Positions 17,244-26,542 of a stretch of DNA of 64,000 bases are shown in pieces; position 1 is the stretch's first letter, and every line of letters starts with the position of its first letter. The notes below the pieces were generated by a model. The model saw only the letters and a list, made by a program, of their open reading frames with translations, did not search any database and had not been told where the DNA came from. The translations under genes and the position numbers were made by a program. This stretch comes from Sphingorhabdus rigui (GTDB lineage Bacteria > Pseudomonadota > Alphaproteobacteria > Sphingomonadales > Sphingomonadaceae): positions 1 to 64,000 of the forward strand of contig NZ_JACIEA010000003.1 of NCBI RefSeq assembly GCF_014196595.1, read 5' to 3'.

Positions 17244-18077
17244 ATGAGCCAACGTTTTCATCTTCATCTGCTTTCGGACTCCACAGGCGAGACGCTTGAA
17301 AACATTGCGAAGGCTGCATTGGCGCAGTTTGATGGTGCCGAAAATGTCGTAAAGCATTTTTGGCCGATGGTCCGTTCGGAAAGCCATCTCGACCGAATTT
17401 TACGCGACGTCGCGACCAACCCAGGCCTTGTCCTGTTCACATTGGTCAATCGTGATACGCGGCGCAAGCTGGAAACACGATGTCGTGCGATGGGGTTGCC
17501 AGCGGTTGCCGCGCTTGATGCCGTGAGCGACGCTATGTCGAATATGCTTGGGCAAGAGGCAAAGGCGCGCCCGGGCCGGCAGCACGCGATGGACGCCGCC
17601 TATTTTGCCCGCGTCGATGCTATTCAATTTACGATTGCCCATGACGACGGCATCAATGCGCAAAATTGGGAAGAGGCGGATATCGTCCTTGCTGGCGTAT
17701 CGCGGACATCCAAAACGCCAACGAGCATTTATCTGGCCAACCGCGGATATAAGACCGCCAACATCCCCATCGTCCCCGAAGCGCCGCCGCCACCGATATT
17801 GTTTCAGTTGAAACACCCGATGGTGATTGGCCTTGTCACCAGCGCCGAACGCTTGGTTCAGGTGCGGCGTAATCGGCTGCTTTCGTTGAATCAGTCGCCC
17901 GACACCGATTATGTTGATGAGGAAAAGGTAAAGGCGGAAGTCGCGCATGCACGGCGTATGTTTGCCGATAATGGCTGGCCTGTGCTGGATGTGACGCGGC
18001 GTTCGATTGAGGAAAGTGCCGCTGCGATCATCAATCTCTTCAATGAACGCGAACTGGCCGAGGCTGCAAAAATATGA
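17244..18077 (+). CDS. ppsR: Pyruvate, water dikinase (PEP synthetase) regulatory protein
   Basis: A 277-residue bifunctional kinase/pyrophosphorylase of the DUF299 family. The N-terminus LHLLSDSTGETL and the P-loop-like GVSRTSKTPTSIYLA are family hallmarks. It inactivates and reactivates PEP synthetase, or PPDK in some organisms, by ADP-dependent phosphorylation. First of a co-oriented run with maf, aroE, coaE, dnaQ; its stop overlaps the maf start (ATGA). Confidence 0.93.
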   Translation: MSQRFHLHLLSDSTGETLENIAKAALAQFDGAENVVKHFWPMVRSESHLDRILRDVATNPGLVLFTLVNRDTRRKLETRCRAMGLPAVAALDAVSDAMSNMLGQEAKARPGRQHAMDAAYFARVDAIQFTIAHDDGINAQNWEEADIVLAGVSRTSKTPTSIYLANRGYKTANIPIVPEAPPPPILFQLKHPMVIGLVTSAERLVQVRRNRLLSLNQSPDTDYVDEEKVKAEVAHARRMFADNGWPVLDVTRRSIEESAAAIINLFNERELAEAAKI

Positions 18078-18670
18078 CCCTCATCCTCGCGTCACAAAGC
18101 GCCGGGCGGATCGCGATGTTGCGCGCTGTGGGTGTTGATGTTGAGCCTTGCCCTGCGCTGGTTGATGAAGACAGCATCAAAACGGCGCTTACGCAATCGG
18201 GCGCTAAACCACGCGATATTGCCGACGCACTTGCCGAAGCCAAGGCGCTCAAAATATCACGCAAACAACCGACGGCAATGGTACTTGGCGGTGACCAAAT
18301 ATTGGTGAGTGCCGACGGAAAAATCTTTGATAAGCCTGAAGATAAAGACGAAGCACGCGCACATCTGGCGGCATTGTCGGGCGCGTCGCACAGACTGATA
18401 AGTGCTGCGGTCATATGCGAACAAGGCAAGCCTGTCTGGCGGATTGTCGACAGCGCGCAGATGACGATGCGGACGCTCAGCGCCGCATTCATCGACCAAT
18501 ATGTCGACGCATATTGGGATGAAATACGGCATTGTGTGGGTTGCTATCGTATTGAAGCCGAAGGCGCGCAGTTGTTTGCCAGCGTAAGTGGCAGCCAATT
18601 CACGATAATTGGCATGCCTTTGCTTCCCATTCTTGACTATCTGCGGGTGAGAGGTCTTTTGCCGACATGA
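18074..18670 (+). CDS. maf: Maf-family nucleoside triphosphate pyrophosphatase
   Basis: A 198-residue Maf/YceF-type protein: LILASQSAGRIAMLRAVGV at the N-terminus (substrate-binding SxxR), the catalytic Asp in LGGDQIL, and a C-terminal GCYRIEAEGAQL block. Members hydrolyse non-canonical or modified nucleoside triphosphates to monophosphates. It overlaps ppsR and aroE by 4 nt each, so the three are translationally coupled. Confidence 0.92.
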   Translation: MTLILASQSAGRIAMLRAVGVDVEPCPALVDEDSIKTALTQSGAKPRDIADALAEAKALKISRKQPTAMVLGGDQILVSADGKIFDKPEDKDEARAHLAALSGASHRLISAAVICEQGKPVWRIVDSAQMTMRTLSAAFIDQYVDAYWDEIRHCVGCYRIEAEGAQLFASVSGSQFTIIGMPLLPILDYLRVRGLLPT

Positions 18671-19476
18671 CTATATATGCCGAAGTTATCGGGCACCCGA
18701 TTTCACATTCTAAATCACCGCTCATCCACGGCCATTGGCTGCGGCTTTTGGGCATATCGGGGGCATATCGGGCGCATGAGGTGTTGCCTGAAAATCTGGA
18801 GCAATATTTTGCGACCCGCGCAGCCGATGCCAATTGGCGCGGATGCAACATCACCATACCCCACAAGATTGCGGCGCTGGATTTTGTAAATGACCCGGGG
18901 GACGTCCGCACGTCTATCGGTGCCATCAACACGGTATTTCGCAATGAATCGGGCGCCTTGGTTGCAACCAACACCGACGCAGGTGGCTTTTATGGTCCAA
19001 TCGCAGATGTGCCTATCGCGGGTGAAACTGCCATCGTCATTGGTGCTGGCGGTGCCGCACGTGCGGTGCTTTTTGCTTTGGCTCAGGCAGATGTTGGCGA
19101 AGTTGTTTTGGTGGCGCGCAATGCGCTGAAGGCTGCTGGCTTGCTGGCCCATTTTGGCCTGAAGGGCAAAGTGATTGGATTTGACGCACGCCTGCCCGAT
19201 GCTGCCTTGCTCGTGAACGCAAGCCCGCTGGGCATGGTCGGGCAAGAGGCGCTTGATATCGACTTGTCGCCTTTGCCCGAACATGCGCTGGTCTATGATC
19301 TGGTATATGCGCCCATTGAAACACCATTGCTAAAGGCTGCGCGCGCACGTGATTTGGAAACAGTCGACGGGCTTGAAATGCTTGTGGGTCAGGCCGCCAT
19401 CGCCTTTGAATTATTCTTCGGTGTTGCCCCACCAGAAGAGGGCGAAGATGAACTGCGCGCGTTGCTGTTGAAATGA
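18667..19476 (+). CDS. aroE: Shikimate dehydrogenase (NADP+)
   Basis: A 269-residue AroE. Substrate-binding HPISHSKSPLIHG at the N-terminus, catalytic Lys in NITIPHKIAALD, NTDAGGF, and the NADP Rossmann motif GAGGAARAVLFAL. It reduces 3-dehydroshikimate to shikimate in aromatic amino-acid synthesis. Overlaps maf and coaE by 4 nt each. Confidence 0.95.
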   Translation: MTIYAEVIGHPISHSKSPLIHGHWLRLLGISGAYRAHEVLPENLEQYFATRAADANWRGCNITIPHKIAALDFVNDPGDVRTSIGAINTVFRNESGALVATNTDAGGFYGPIADVPIAGETAIVIGAGGAARAVLFALAQADVGEVVLVARNALKAAGLLAHFGLKGKVIGFDARLPDAALLVNASPLGMVGQEALDIDLSPLPEHALVYDLVYAPIETPLLKAARARDLETVDGLEMLVGQAAIAFELFFGVAPPEEGEDELRALLLK

Positions 19477-20072
19477 AAAAGCCGCTCATCATCGGTCTCA
19501 CAGGATCCATCGGCATGGGCAAATCGGCCGTGGCGGCGATGTTCGCTGATGAAGGCGTTCCTGTTTTTGATGCCGATGCGGCTGTCCACGATATGCAAAA
19601 GGCAGGCGGCGAACTTGTTGCAGAGATTGAGGCTGCGTTTCCCGGAACAACCAGCGTCGATGGTGTCGACCGCAAAGCGTTGGGCGCTGCGGTTTTTGGC
19701 AATCGCGATCAGCTCGCAAAACTTGAATCGCTTATTCACCCTGCGGTGGCTGAACGCCGCAAAGCGTTTCTCGCCGGCCACAAAGACGCCGATATGGTCG
19801 TTTTCGATATACCGTTATTGTTTGAAAAGGGCGGACAAGCCGGCGTCGATGTGACGGTGGTGGTATCTGCGCCCGCGTCGGATCAACGCGCCCGTGTGCT
19901 GGCGCGCCCCGGCATGGTGCCCGAAAAATTCGAACAGATCTTAAAACTACAAATGGCGGATGCCGACAAGCGCGCACGTGCCGATTATGTCATTGATACC
20001 GGACAGGATATTGCAGCTACGCGCGAGGATGTACGCGCACTGGTCAAAAAGCTGCGCTTGGGTCTTGCATAA
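19473..20072 (+). CDS. coaE: Dephospho-CoA kinase
   Basis: A 199-residue P-loop kinase with GLTGSIGMGKSAVAAMF at the N-terminus, HPAVAERRKAF and VVFDIPLLFE, all CoaE hallmarks. It phosphorylates the 3'-hydroxyl of dephospho-CoA, the last step of CoA synthesis. Start overlaps the aroE stop (ATGA). It is followed after 31 nt by dnaQ, the usual order near alphaproteobacterial origins. Confidence 0.95.
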   Translation: MKKPLIIGLTGSIGMGKSAVAAMFADEGVPVFDADAAVHDMQKAGGELVAEIEAAFPGTTSVDGVDRKALGAAVFGNRDQLAKLESLIHPAVAERRKAFLAGHKDADMVVFDIPLLFEKGGQAGVDVTVVVSAPASDQRARVLARPGMVPEKFEQILKLQMADADKRARADYVIDTGQDIAATREDVRALVKKLRLGLA

Positions 20073-20103
20073 GGCGGCAAAGAGGCTCACATCTCATCAT
20101 AGA

Positions 20104-20811
20104 ATGCGTGAAATTATATTCGATACCGAAACGACTGGATTTGACCCCGCAACTGGGGATCGCATGGTCGAAATCGGCTGCATTGAAATGATCGGCCGGG
20201 TCATGACCGGCAATCACTATCACGCATATTTCAATCCGCTTCGTCCAATGCCCGCTGCCGCTGAACAAGTGCACGGGCTTTCCGACCGTTTTTTGTCGGA
20301 CAAGCCTGTTTTTGCGGACAAAGCAGATGAATTGCTCGCGTTTCTGGGTGACAGCCCCTTGGTCGCGCATAATGCCAGTTTCGACTTCGGCTTTTTAAAC
20401 CATGAATTGCAATATTGCGGACGCACCCCCGTTTCGATGGACCGCATGGTGGACACTGTCGCGCTGGCACGCGTTAAAAATCCCGGTGCCAAGCTGTCGC
20501 TGGATGCGTTGTGTTCGCGTTACGGCATCGACCGCAGCCACCGCGTCAAACATGGTGCGTTGTTGGACGCAGAGCTGCTGGCGCAATTATATATTGAGCT
20601 AACCGGTGGCCGTCAGATTGGTCTTGGCCTCGCCGATAATGACATTTCTGATACCGCTTTGGCTCAAATGGACGTGAACAGCGTTCAGATAACGAAAATT
20701 TGCCGGCCCGCGCGCGCGCATTCGGCTTCGACAGAAGAATTGGCGCGACATGCGGACTTTATAGCGAAGATTAAGGACGCGCTCTGGCTCCAGACGGGGT
20801 CATCGCTTTAA
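20104..20811 (+). CDS. dnaQ: DNA polymerase III epsilon subunit (3'-5' proofreading exonuclease)
   Basis: A 235-residue protein from the ATG at 20104; the frame is open further upstream inside coaE but MREIIFDTETTGFDP is the family start. Exo motifs: DTETTG (Exo I), HNASFDFGFLNHEL (Exo II) and HGALLDAELLAQLY (Exo III, with the DnaQ-type catalytic His). The C-terminal tail should bind the alpha subunit. Role: proofreading in the replicative polymerase. Confidence 0.95.
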   Translation: MREIIFDTETTGFDPATGDRMVEIGCIEMIGRVMTGNHYHAYFNPLRPMPAAAEQVHGLSDRFLSDKPVFADKADELLAFLGDSPLVAHNASFDFGFLNHELQYCGRTPVSMDRMVDTVALARVKNPGAKLSLDALCSRYGIDRSHRVKHGALLDAELLAQLYIELTGGRQIGLGLADNDISDTALAQMDVNSVQITKICRPARAHSASTEELARHADFIAKIKDALWLQTGSSL

Positions 20812-20826
20812 CAAAGGAGACAGGCA

Positions 20827-21402
20827 TTGGATATCAGGGTTTCAGGACATCAGGTCGACACCGGTGAAGCGCTCCAGACCCATGTGGAAACACGGCTTGG
20901 ATCCATTGCTGAAAAATATTTCTCCAAAGCCTTATCTGCGCATTCTACATTTGGACGCGCGCCACATGATGGCTTCACCAGCGATATTGTGATGCATGTG
21001 ATGCAGGGCCTTGTCCTGAAGGGACGGGGAGAGGCGCAGGACGCACATGTCGCTTTTGACCGTGCTGCCGAGCGTATTGAAAAGCAATTGCGTCGCTATA
21101 TGCGCCGTCTGCAAGATCGCCATGTCCAGACGGCCTATGCGGTGGCGCAGGAAGAAGCGGCCTATACGGTATTTGACGGCAGCGATGGCGAACTGGAGAC
21201 ACCAGCCCCCGACGCACCAGTAATTGTCGCCGAGATGCGTACCGATATCCCTGAATCTACAGTGTCAGATGCTGTTATGTTGATGGATTTGCGCAATACG
21301 CCTGCGTTGTTATTCAAAAACACTGGAACTGGACGGCATAATATGGTTTACCGCCGCGAAGACGGCACGATCGGTTGGGTTGAACCAAAATCCGCGCCAT
21401 AA
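20827..21402 (+). CDS. hpf: Ribosome hibernation promoting factor, long form
   Basis: A 191-residue protein with an N-terminal S30AE domain (about residues 1-100) and a C-terminal dimerisation domain (PESTVSDAVMLMDLRN, then HNMVYRREDGTIGWVEP). The long form joins ribosomes into 100S dimers in stationary phase. The start is TTG at 20827, set by a strong AAAGGAGA ribosome-binding site about 8 nt upstream. Located before ptsN, as in many proteobacteria, but without the rpoN/lptB genes usually found there. Confidence 0.92.
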   Translation: MDIRVSGHQVDTGEALQTHVETRLGSIAEKYFSKALSAHSTFGRAPHDGFTSDIVMHVMQGLVLKGRGEAQDAHVAFDRAAERIEKQLRRYMRRLQDRHVQTAYAVAQEEAAYTVFDGSDGELETPAPDAPVIVAEMRTDIPESTVSDAVMLMDLRNTPALLFKNTGTGRHNMVYRREDGTIGWVEPKSAP

Positions 21403-21490
21403 ATACCGGTCACATTCGTTTAGTTTTCTTTACCAATTCAAATATTTAGGGATTGTGCTGCTAGGTGAAGCAGGCGCATTTGAAAGAAAT

Positions 21491-21958
21491 ATGATAAGAC
21501 TTTCTACAAGGCTCGTTGAAGGGGCCGTTGCTGCTAACATGGTATGTTCGGGCAAATCCGACCTTCTTGCGCGCCTATCGGTGATTGCAGCCGAGAATTA
21601 TTTTCTCGATTCCCATGCGGTGCTTGAAGGCATGGTGGAGCGTGAGCGACTTGGCCCGACGGGTTTTGGTGGCGGTACCGCGATTCCCCATTGCAAGGTG
21701 TCGGGCATTGATATGCCCGTTGCCGTATTTGCCCGGCTTTCAAAGCCTGTGCCTTATGATGCCGTGGATGATGAGCCCGTGGACCTTGTCTGCGCGTTGA
21801 TATCACCTGCGCAAGACGGTGCGTCGCATTTGCGCGCATTGGCCGAGGTTTCCCGCCTGTTTCGGGACGAGAAATTCCGTGCCCAGTTGCGCGGCGCAGC
21901 CGACTCGGCGGCCATGTTCGCCGTGCTGACCCTGTCCGAAGAGCGCGACGCTGCTTGA
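21491..21958 (+). CDS. ptsN: PTS IIA-like nitrogen-regulatory protein PtsN (EIIA-Ntr)
   Basis: A 155-residue EIIA type-2 domain from the ATG at 21491 (AAGAA upstream); the open frame reaches back into hpf but the extra N-terminus looks non-coding. The phosphoacceptor His lies in GFGGGTAIPHCKV. In the Ntr phosphotransfer chain (PtsP-NPr-PtsN) it regulates potassium transport, stringent response and other processes in alphaproteobacteria. Its stop overlaps the DUF1491 start. Confidence 0.92.
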   Translation: MIRLSTRLVEGAVAANMVCSGKSDLLARLSVIAAENYFLDSHAVLEGMVERERLGPTGFGGGTAIPHCKVSGIDMPVAVFARLSKPVPYDAVDDEPVDLVCALISPAQDGASHLRALAEVSRLFRDEKFRAQLRGAADSAAMFAVLTLSEERDAA

Positions 21959-22296
21959 TTGAACCGCGGCTTGCAACGGATGTGCAGATATCTGCCATGC
22001 GGCGGTTGGCAGAGGCTGACGGCGGTTTTGCGACAGTTTTAAAAAAGGGCGATGCTACGTCAGGCGCCATCCTGCTCATTGGGCAGATCCGCGGCGCAGA
22101 GCCGCGTTTGTATGACCGATATCCGTCATTGGACGGCAAAACCGCCTGGAAAAGCGTTGATTTGGCGGAAACAGGTGATGCTGCCATCCAAAATTATTGG
22201 CAAAAACGCTGCGCCCGCGACCCAGATTTGTGGGTTTTTGAACTGGATGTCGTATCCGCTGCACGGTTGGACGGACTATTGTCTGCGTTTAATTGA
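21955..22296 (+). CDS. DUF1491 family protein
   Basis: A 113-residue protein: RLATDVQISAMRRLAEADGG, then FATVLKKGDATSGAILL, and a C-terminal WQKRCARDPDLWVFELD. This is the alphaproteobacterial DUF1491 pattern; function unknown. Start is TTG at 21955, overlapping the ptsN stop by 4 nt (TTGA). Confidence 0.82.
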   Translation: MIEPRLATDVQISAMRRLAEADGGFATVLKKGDATSGAILLIGQIRGAEPRLYDRYPSLDGKTAWKSVDLAETGDAAIQNYWQKRCARDPDLWVFELDVVSAARLDGLLSAFN

Positions 22297-22464
22297 CTTT
22301 GCTGCGGCGCATCATAAATGCGCGGCCATCGAGTAGCGAAGGTTGTCGAACGGGAACGCAATAGGGGTGACCAGACAAACACGCGAGTCGGACGCAACAA
22401 AAGACGAATAAAAACATATATATAGCATTTCGTCCGCTGTTGTTGCCGCTTTATTGTACGTTTA

Positions 22465-23160
22465 ATGTTTAAATTTTTTCGGGCTGCTTCTGTTGCGGCC
22501 GTAACGTTTACCCTGGCTTCAGCGGTCATTGCCGCAGATGCCGGTTTCGCTTTTGGGAATACCCAAAGCACTGCCTTAAACGCGACCACCATATCAGTGG
22601 ACGCTGCGCAAATCTCCGCTGATCAGGTCCAAGCAGACTTGGCAAAAAGCGGTAAGGTTACTGCGACCCTCGCCGACAATGGCGACATCATTTTCACTCC
22701 AGGCATCGGCGAATCTTCGAATATCGATGATAATGAAGCCATCGCGGCTTCGTCGCTATCCGACCTCGTGCGCCAACAAGACACCAACGAATCGCTGAGC
22801 GCTGAACAACGCTGCCTTGCGAGCGCAGTGTATTTCGAATCAAAGGGTGAATCACTCACCGGACAGCTTGCGGTTGCGCGTGTCGTCATGGCACGAGCCA
22901 AGTCCGGTCGTTTCCCCACCACATTATGCGGTGTGGTTTTCCAGAAAAGCCAATTTTCCTTTGTACGGGGCGGCGACATGCCACCAATATCCATTGGCAG
23001 TGCCCATTGGCGGAACGCTGTCGCGATCAGCAAGATCGCGCTGGACGACCGTTGGGCAAGTCCCGTTGAGGGCGCTTTATATTTTCACGCGCGGCATGTG
23101 TCGCCAGGCTGGCGCTTAACGCGCCTTGGCAGCGTCGATAATCATATTTTCTATCGCTAA
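22465..23160 (+). CDS. SleB-type cell-wall hydrolase
   Basis: A 231-residue secreted protein with an N-terminal signal-like segment (residues 1-30), a low-complexity linker, and a C-terminal Hydrolase_2/SleB domain from about residue 110: CLASAVYFESKGESLTGQ, the CGVVFQKSQFSF block and GALYFHARHVSPGW. Family members are peptidoglycan lytic enzymes first described in spore germination; in alphaproteobacteria they act in envelope remodelling. It follows a 168-nt AT-rich gap that presumably holds its promoter and ends at a clear terminator. Confidence 0.88.
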   Translation: MFKFFRAASVAAVTFTLASAVIAADAGFAFGNTQSTALNATTISVDAAQISADQVQADLAKSGKVTATLADNGDIIFTPGIGESSNIDDNEAIAASSLSDLVRQQDTNESLSAEQRCLASAVYFESKGESLTGQLAVARVVMARAKSGRFPTTLCGVVFQKSQFSFVRGGDMPPISIGSAHWRNAVAISKIALDDRWASPVEGALYFHARHVSPGWRLTRLGSVDNHIFYR

Positions 23161-23181
23161 ACGCCAATGAAAGCTGACAAT

Positions 23182-23213
23182 AAGGGCCCCGAAATGGGGC
23201 CTTTATTTTGTTC
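23182..23213 (+). terminator. Rho-independent terminator after the SleB-type hydrolase gene
   Basis: A 9-bp stem (AAGGGCCCC at 23182-23190 with GGGGCCTTT at 23196-23204, one G-U pair) with a 5-nt loop, then TATTTTGTT. It lies 21 nt after the stop codon. Confidence 0.88.
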
Positions 23214-23236
23214 TACTTTCGTTCTATTTGTGCGCA

Positions 23237-23722
23237 ATGGACGCACACACTTCAATATTGCCGATTGGGGCCCCATCGGTTGCCCGCGGAACATCACGGC
23301 TGTTTCTGCGCAACCAGATTATGGTTCAATCGGAGGTAAGCCTTCGCAATGGCCGGCGTGCAGACCTTATGGGGCTGACGACCAAAGGCGAAATCATCAT
23401 CGTCGAAATCAAATGTTCACGCGCTGATCTTTTGGGTGACCAGAAATGGCCCGAATATCTGGAATATTGCGACCGGTTTTTTTGGGCTGTGCCGGCTGGG
23501 TTTGATATCGGACCATTGCATGGCGAGGCGTTTATGCCCGAACGGGCGGGGCTGATCATCGCCGATGCTTATGACGCCGAAATAGCCCGCCCGGCGGCGC
23601 TCGTCCCATTGGCCACCGCGCGGCGCAAAACCGAAACGCAACGGCTGGCACGGCTCGCCATGCGCCGCCTGATGGGGATTGCCGATCCTGACCCGATCCT
23701 TGCAGAAATCGAAGCGGAGTAA
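23237..23722 (+). CDS. mmcB: MmcB-like DNA repair protein
   Basis: A 161-residue protein from the ATG at 23237 (a TTG three codons earlier is possible). GRRADLMGLTTKGEIIIVEIK is a PD-(D/E)xK-like core (Asp, then E-x-K), followed by RADLLGDQKWPEYLEYCDRF, typical of the MmcB family (formerly DUF1052). In Caulobacter MmcB is in the LexA-controlled mismatch/ICL-repair set. It begins just after the SleB terminator and is convergent with the DUF3604 gene. Confidence 0.88.
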   Translation: MDAHTSILPIGAPSVARGTSRLFLRNQIMVQSEVSLRNGRRADLMGLTTKGEIIIVEIKCSRADLLGDQKWPEYLEYCDRFFWAVPAGFDIGPLHGEAFMPERAGLIIADAYDAEIARPAALVPLATARRKTETQRLARLAMRRLMGIADPDPILAEIEAE

Positions 23723-23734
23723 AGAAAGCCTAGC

Positions 23735-25669
23735 TTAGCTCTTCTTCGGATTAAACCAGATCGGCGAAGAATAAGCCCGCTCTTGTGCCTTCAACTCAGT
23801 ACCAGGCAGCAGCTTTGCACCATAGCGCAAGGCATCGAACAGCACCCATCGCGGCGTCGGAATTTCAATCACGCGCACATAATAAAAAGCGCGGATGGAA
23901 GGGTTAAACTCAGGATCCGTCCATATCGTCCGCAGTTCCGGGTCACCAATGCTGTTGGTATAACTGGCCTTCGCGATATTGACGGTGTCGCCGACGGGCG
24001 TCAGCTTGCCATTGGCGCCTTTGGTGCGCTTGTCGGCGTCCGACCAGACAACATCAAAGACTTTTTCTTGAAGTGCGCCCGATGCGTTTACCCAGCCTTT
24101 GACGACCTGTACCCGATCAAGGTTGGCACCCATCGGATCTTTGAGTGCAGAAATCATGAATTTCGGCGCGCCGCGGCCGGGTTTTAAATCTGCGCCCATG
24201 GGCACACCGCGCGCATAGCCTGCTTTAACCCAGTCACGCGTGAATTCATTCTCGGTAAAGTCCCAACCGCCAAAGAAGCGCAATTTAATGCGTGGCCCCG
24301 TCGTGGCATAAACCTCACGCCGTGTCATGGCATCGAAAATGGCGGCGCGCGTGTTCGCCGTAGCCCAAACCGCGGCATATCCGCCGGCGAGATAATGCCA
24401 ACCAATGCGGCCCTCACGGGTGCCCAGATTCTGGGCTTGGCTCGCGCGCTTCGCACTTGGTTCGACGCCTGCATGCTTTCCGAAGAAATTATTTTCATCG
24501 GCGGTGGCAAGGCCTGTGTGGCTGTCGGTTGAACCGATCACACCGAATTTATAGGGGTTCACGCCAGTGCGTGCCTCAATCGCAAGCCCTCGCTTCAAGG
24601 CCTCTCGAATATATTCGCCAGCATAATCCTGGTTTTTCTTTTTTATCTGCATGGTCAGGTTGCCGGTGTCCCAGCCTGCCGTACCAAAGCCTGCAAATTC
24701 GTCATTTGGCGACAGGAATGGATGCGACTCGCTATCACCCTTAATCTGGGTGATTTCAGTCACCGGTTCGCGTGCGGCCCGCCGCCGGGCATATGCAGCG
24801 GTCATTGGTCCGCCATCTGGGCCAACCAATTCAAACATCAGGCCATTGGAAAGGTTGCTGTTGTGCGGAATGGCCAACACCTTGCCACCCGTGACCTTTT
24901 CATAATTGTCCATATAGTCCCACAGCTGGCTGACAGGTGTGTCGCCTTGCCCCGGATCATATGGAAGAACCTTGTCGGTCCGGCTTTTGCCATCACGGAA
25001 CATCACCACGCGGTGTAAATTGTTGCCGCCGGGCATCAGCGTATATTCAAAACCCATGAAGGCGGTGAACTTGCCCGGTTCATTATACCGCTCGACGAGG
25101 GAGCTGTGGCCTGTCCAGATGCTCGTCGACGTTTTTTTCTGCTTTACGGGGTCTGTCAGCGCCGCTGGCAACGCATTGCGGCCAACGCGATCGATCAGTT
25201 CTGCTGTAACGCGTTGCATGCCTTCCGGGCCCTTGTGCATTTCGTCATGCCAGCGTTTCAGGGTAGGGTCGCGGACAAGAAAGCCGGGTGCGTCATATAA
25301 TGCTTTGGTCGCGCCCAAGCCGCCGGAGTGATCGGCAATCACCAGAAAGTCGAGTGGACGTTCCAGCTTTGCCTTCAGTCCGCCGGTCGAGGTGACTTCT
25401 TCACCGCGTGCAAAGCGCAGCGCATCTTCAGGTCCCAACTTTACGCCGAAACCAAAGGCGTCGATGGAATTTGCCGTATGCAAATGGGTGTCGCCCCATA
25501 ACAGCTTATCAGCGGGACCCGAGGTCACTTCGCTATCGGATGCTGCTTGCGCGCTACGCGCGTCATCCATGATGCTTTTTTCGCGATATTGCTGCCAACC
25601 GTAGGTCAGTCCGGCGCCGACCGCGACAACAGCCACGGTGCCCAAAATGATGTTGCGCAATTTTGCCAT
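23735..25669 (-). CDS. DUF3604 family protein
   Basis: A 644-residue protein from the ATG at 25669, preceded by a strong GGGGGAGA; a longer frame to 25720 lacks support. One N-terminal membrane anchor or uncleaved signal (about residues 5-24) precedes a large periplasmic domain. LLWGDTHLHTANSIDAF with its HxH and later DFLVIADHSGG and GSTDSHTG suggest a PHP-like metal-dependent hydrolase fold, typical of DUF3604. The substrate is unknown. Confidence 0.85.
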   Translation of the reverse strand: MAKLRNIILGTVAVVAVGAGLTYGWQQYREKSIMDDARSAQAASDSEVTSGPADKLLWGDTHLHTANSIDAFGFGVKLGPEDALRFARGEEVTSTGGLKAKLERPLDFLVIADHSGGLGATKALYDAPGFLVRDPTLKRWHDEMHKGPEGMQRVTAELIDRVGRNALPAALTDPVKQKKTSTSIWTGHSSLVERYNEPGKFTAFMGFEYTLMPGGNNLHRVVMFRDGKSRTDKVLPYDPGQGDTPVSQLWDYMDNYEKVTGGKVLAIPHNSNLSNGLMFELVGPDGGPMTAAYARRRAAREPVTEITQIKGDSESHPFLSPNDEFAGFGTAGWDTGNLTMQIKKKNQDYAGEYIREALKRGLAIEARTGVNPYKFGVIGSTDSHTGLATADENNFFGKHAGVEPSAKRASQAQNLGTREGRIGWHYLAGGYAAVWATANTRAAIFDAMTRREVYATTGPRIKLRFFGGWDFTENEFTRDWVKAGYARGVPMGADLKPGRGAPKFMISALKDPMGANLDRVQVVKGWVNASGALQEKVFDVVWSDADKRTKGANGKLTPVGDTVNIAKASYTNSIGDPELRTIWTDPEFNPSIRAFYYVRVIEIPTPRWVLFDALRYGAKLLPGTELKAQERAYSSPIWFNPKKS

Positions 25670-25747
25670 GATATAATCTCCCCCAAACTCGAAAATGCGT
25701 CGGAAAACAGTGTAGGTCAAGTGCCGCGAAGCAATCGCAATATAACG

Positions 25748-26539
25748 TTACGTCATGGGCTGCTTCATGCTCCAGACAAATGCAGATGGTCGTTGATCGT
25801 CGAATTGGGATAGGCCGATTTTCTGATTTTCGGCACCGACCATGGATTCTGCACAATATGTCCCGAACAATCGGTCCCAGATCGACAAAGCAAAACCGAA
25901 ATTACTTTTCTGTTCGGCAACAATCACGCTGTGGTGCACCAGATGCATGTCGGGCGTCACAAAAAATGTGCGCAACATCCGGTCGAGATACTTTGGTAGG
26001 CGGATGTTGCTGTGATTGAACAGCGCATTTGCGTTGAGCCACAATTCAAATGCCAGCGCCACGGCAAGCGGTACGCCCAACAGGGCGACCATTGCGGATT
26101 TATAGAATGTCGATACGATCAATTCGAACGGATGAAAGCGCAGCGCGGTGGTCACATCAAGATCGCGGTCGCTGTGGTGTACGGCGTGCATAGGCCAGAA
26201 AAATGCGAACCGGTGCATCGCAAAATGCTGCAGCCAGACGGCGAAATCGAGAACAACAAACGCCATCAAGGCTTGGGCCCAAAAGGGCCAGTTTAAGATG
26301 TGCAGCATTCCGAACCGGTGGGCGTCCGCCCATGTCGCCGCCACACCGATAACGACGAAAAACGACAGGATCCTGCCGACAACTGCGTTGGTTGCGAAGA
26401 ATAAAGCATGCGTCCGCCACCGCGGATAGCGGCCCAAGACCAAGGCGCGGCGCGGCCAGATATATTCTGCGCCGGCCAACGCAAAAAGCAGCAAAGCGGG
26501 GATGGCTATTGCATATATGCCAAGCCCCGCTTCGATCAT
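25748..26539 (-). CDS. Sterol desaturase/fatty-acid hydroxylase family protein
   Basis: A 263-residue membrane protein with several hydrophobic helices and the histidine clusters that bind the di-iron centre: HFAMHR, HAVHHSD, HSNIR and HLVHHS. Family members hydroxylate or desaturate lipids; in sphingomonads homologues act on carotenoids, hopanoids or fatty acids. It starts 3 nt after the stop of the ene-reductase gene, so both are likely cotranscribed. Confidence 0.87.
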   Translation of the reverse strand: MIEAGLGIYAIAIPALLLFALAGAEYIWPRRALVLGRYPRWRTHALFFATNAVVGRILSFFVVIGVAATWADAHRFGMLHILNWPFWAQALMAFVVLDFAVWLQHFAMHRFAFFWPMHAVHHSDRDLDVTTALRFHPFELIVSTFYKSAMVALLGVPLAVALAFELWLNANALFNHSNIRLPKYLDRMLRTFFVTPDMHLVHHSVIVAEQKSNFGFALSIWDRLFGTYCAESMVGAENQKIGLSQFDDQRPSAFVWSMKQPMT

Positions 26540-26542
26540 CTT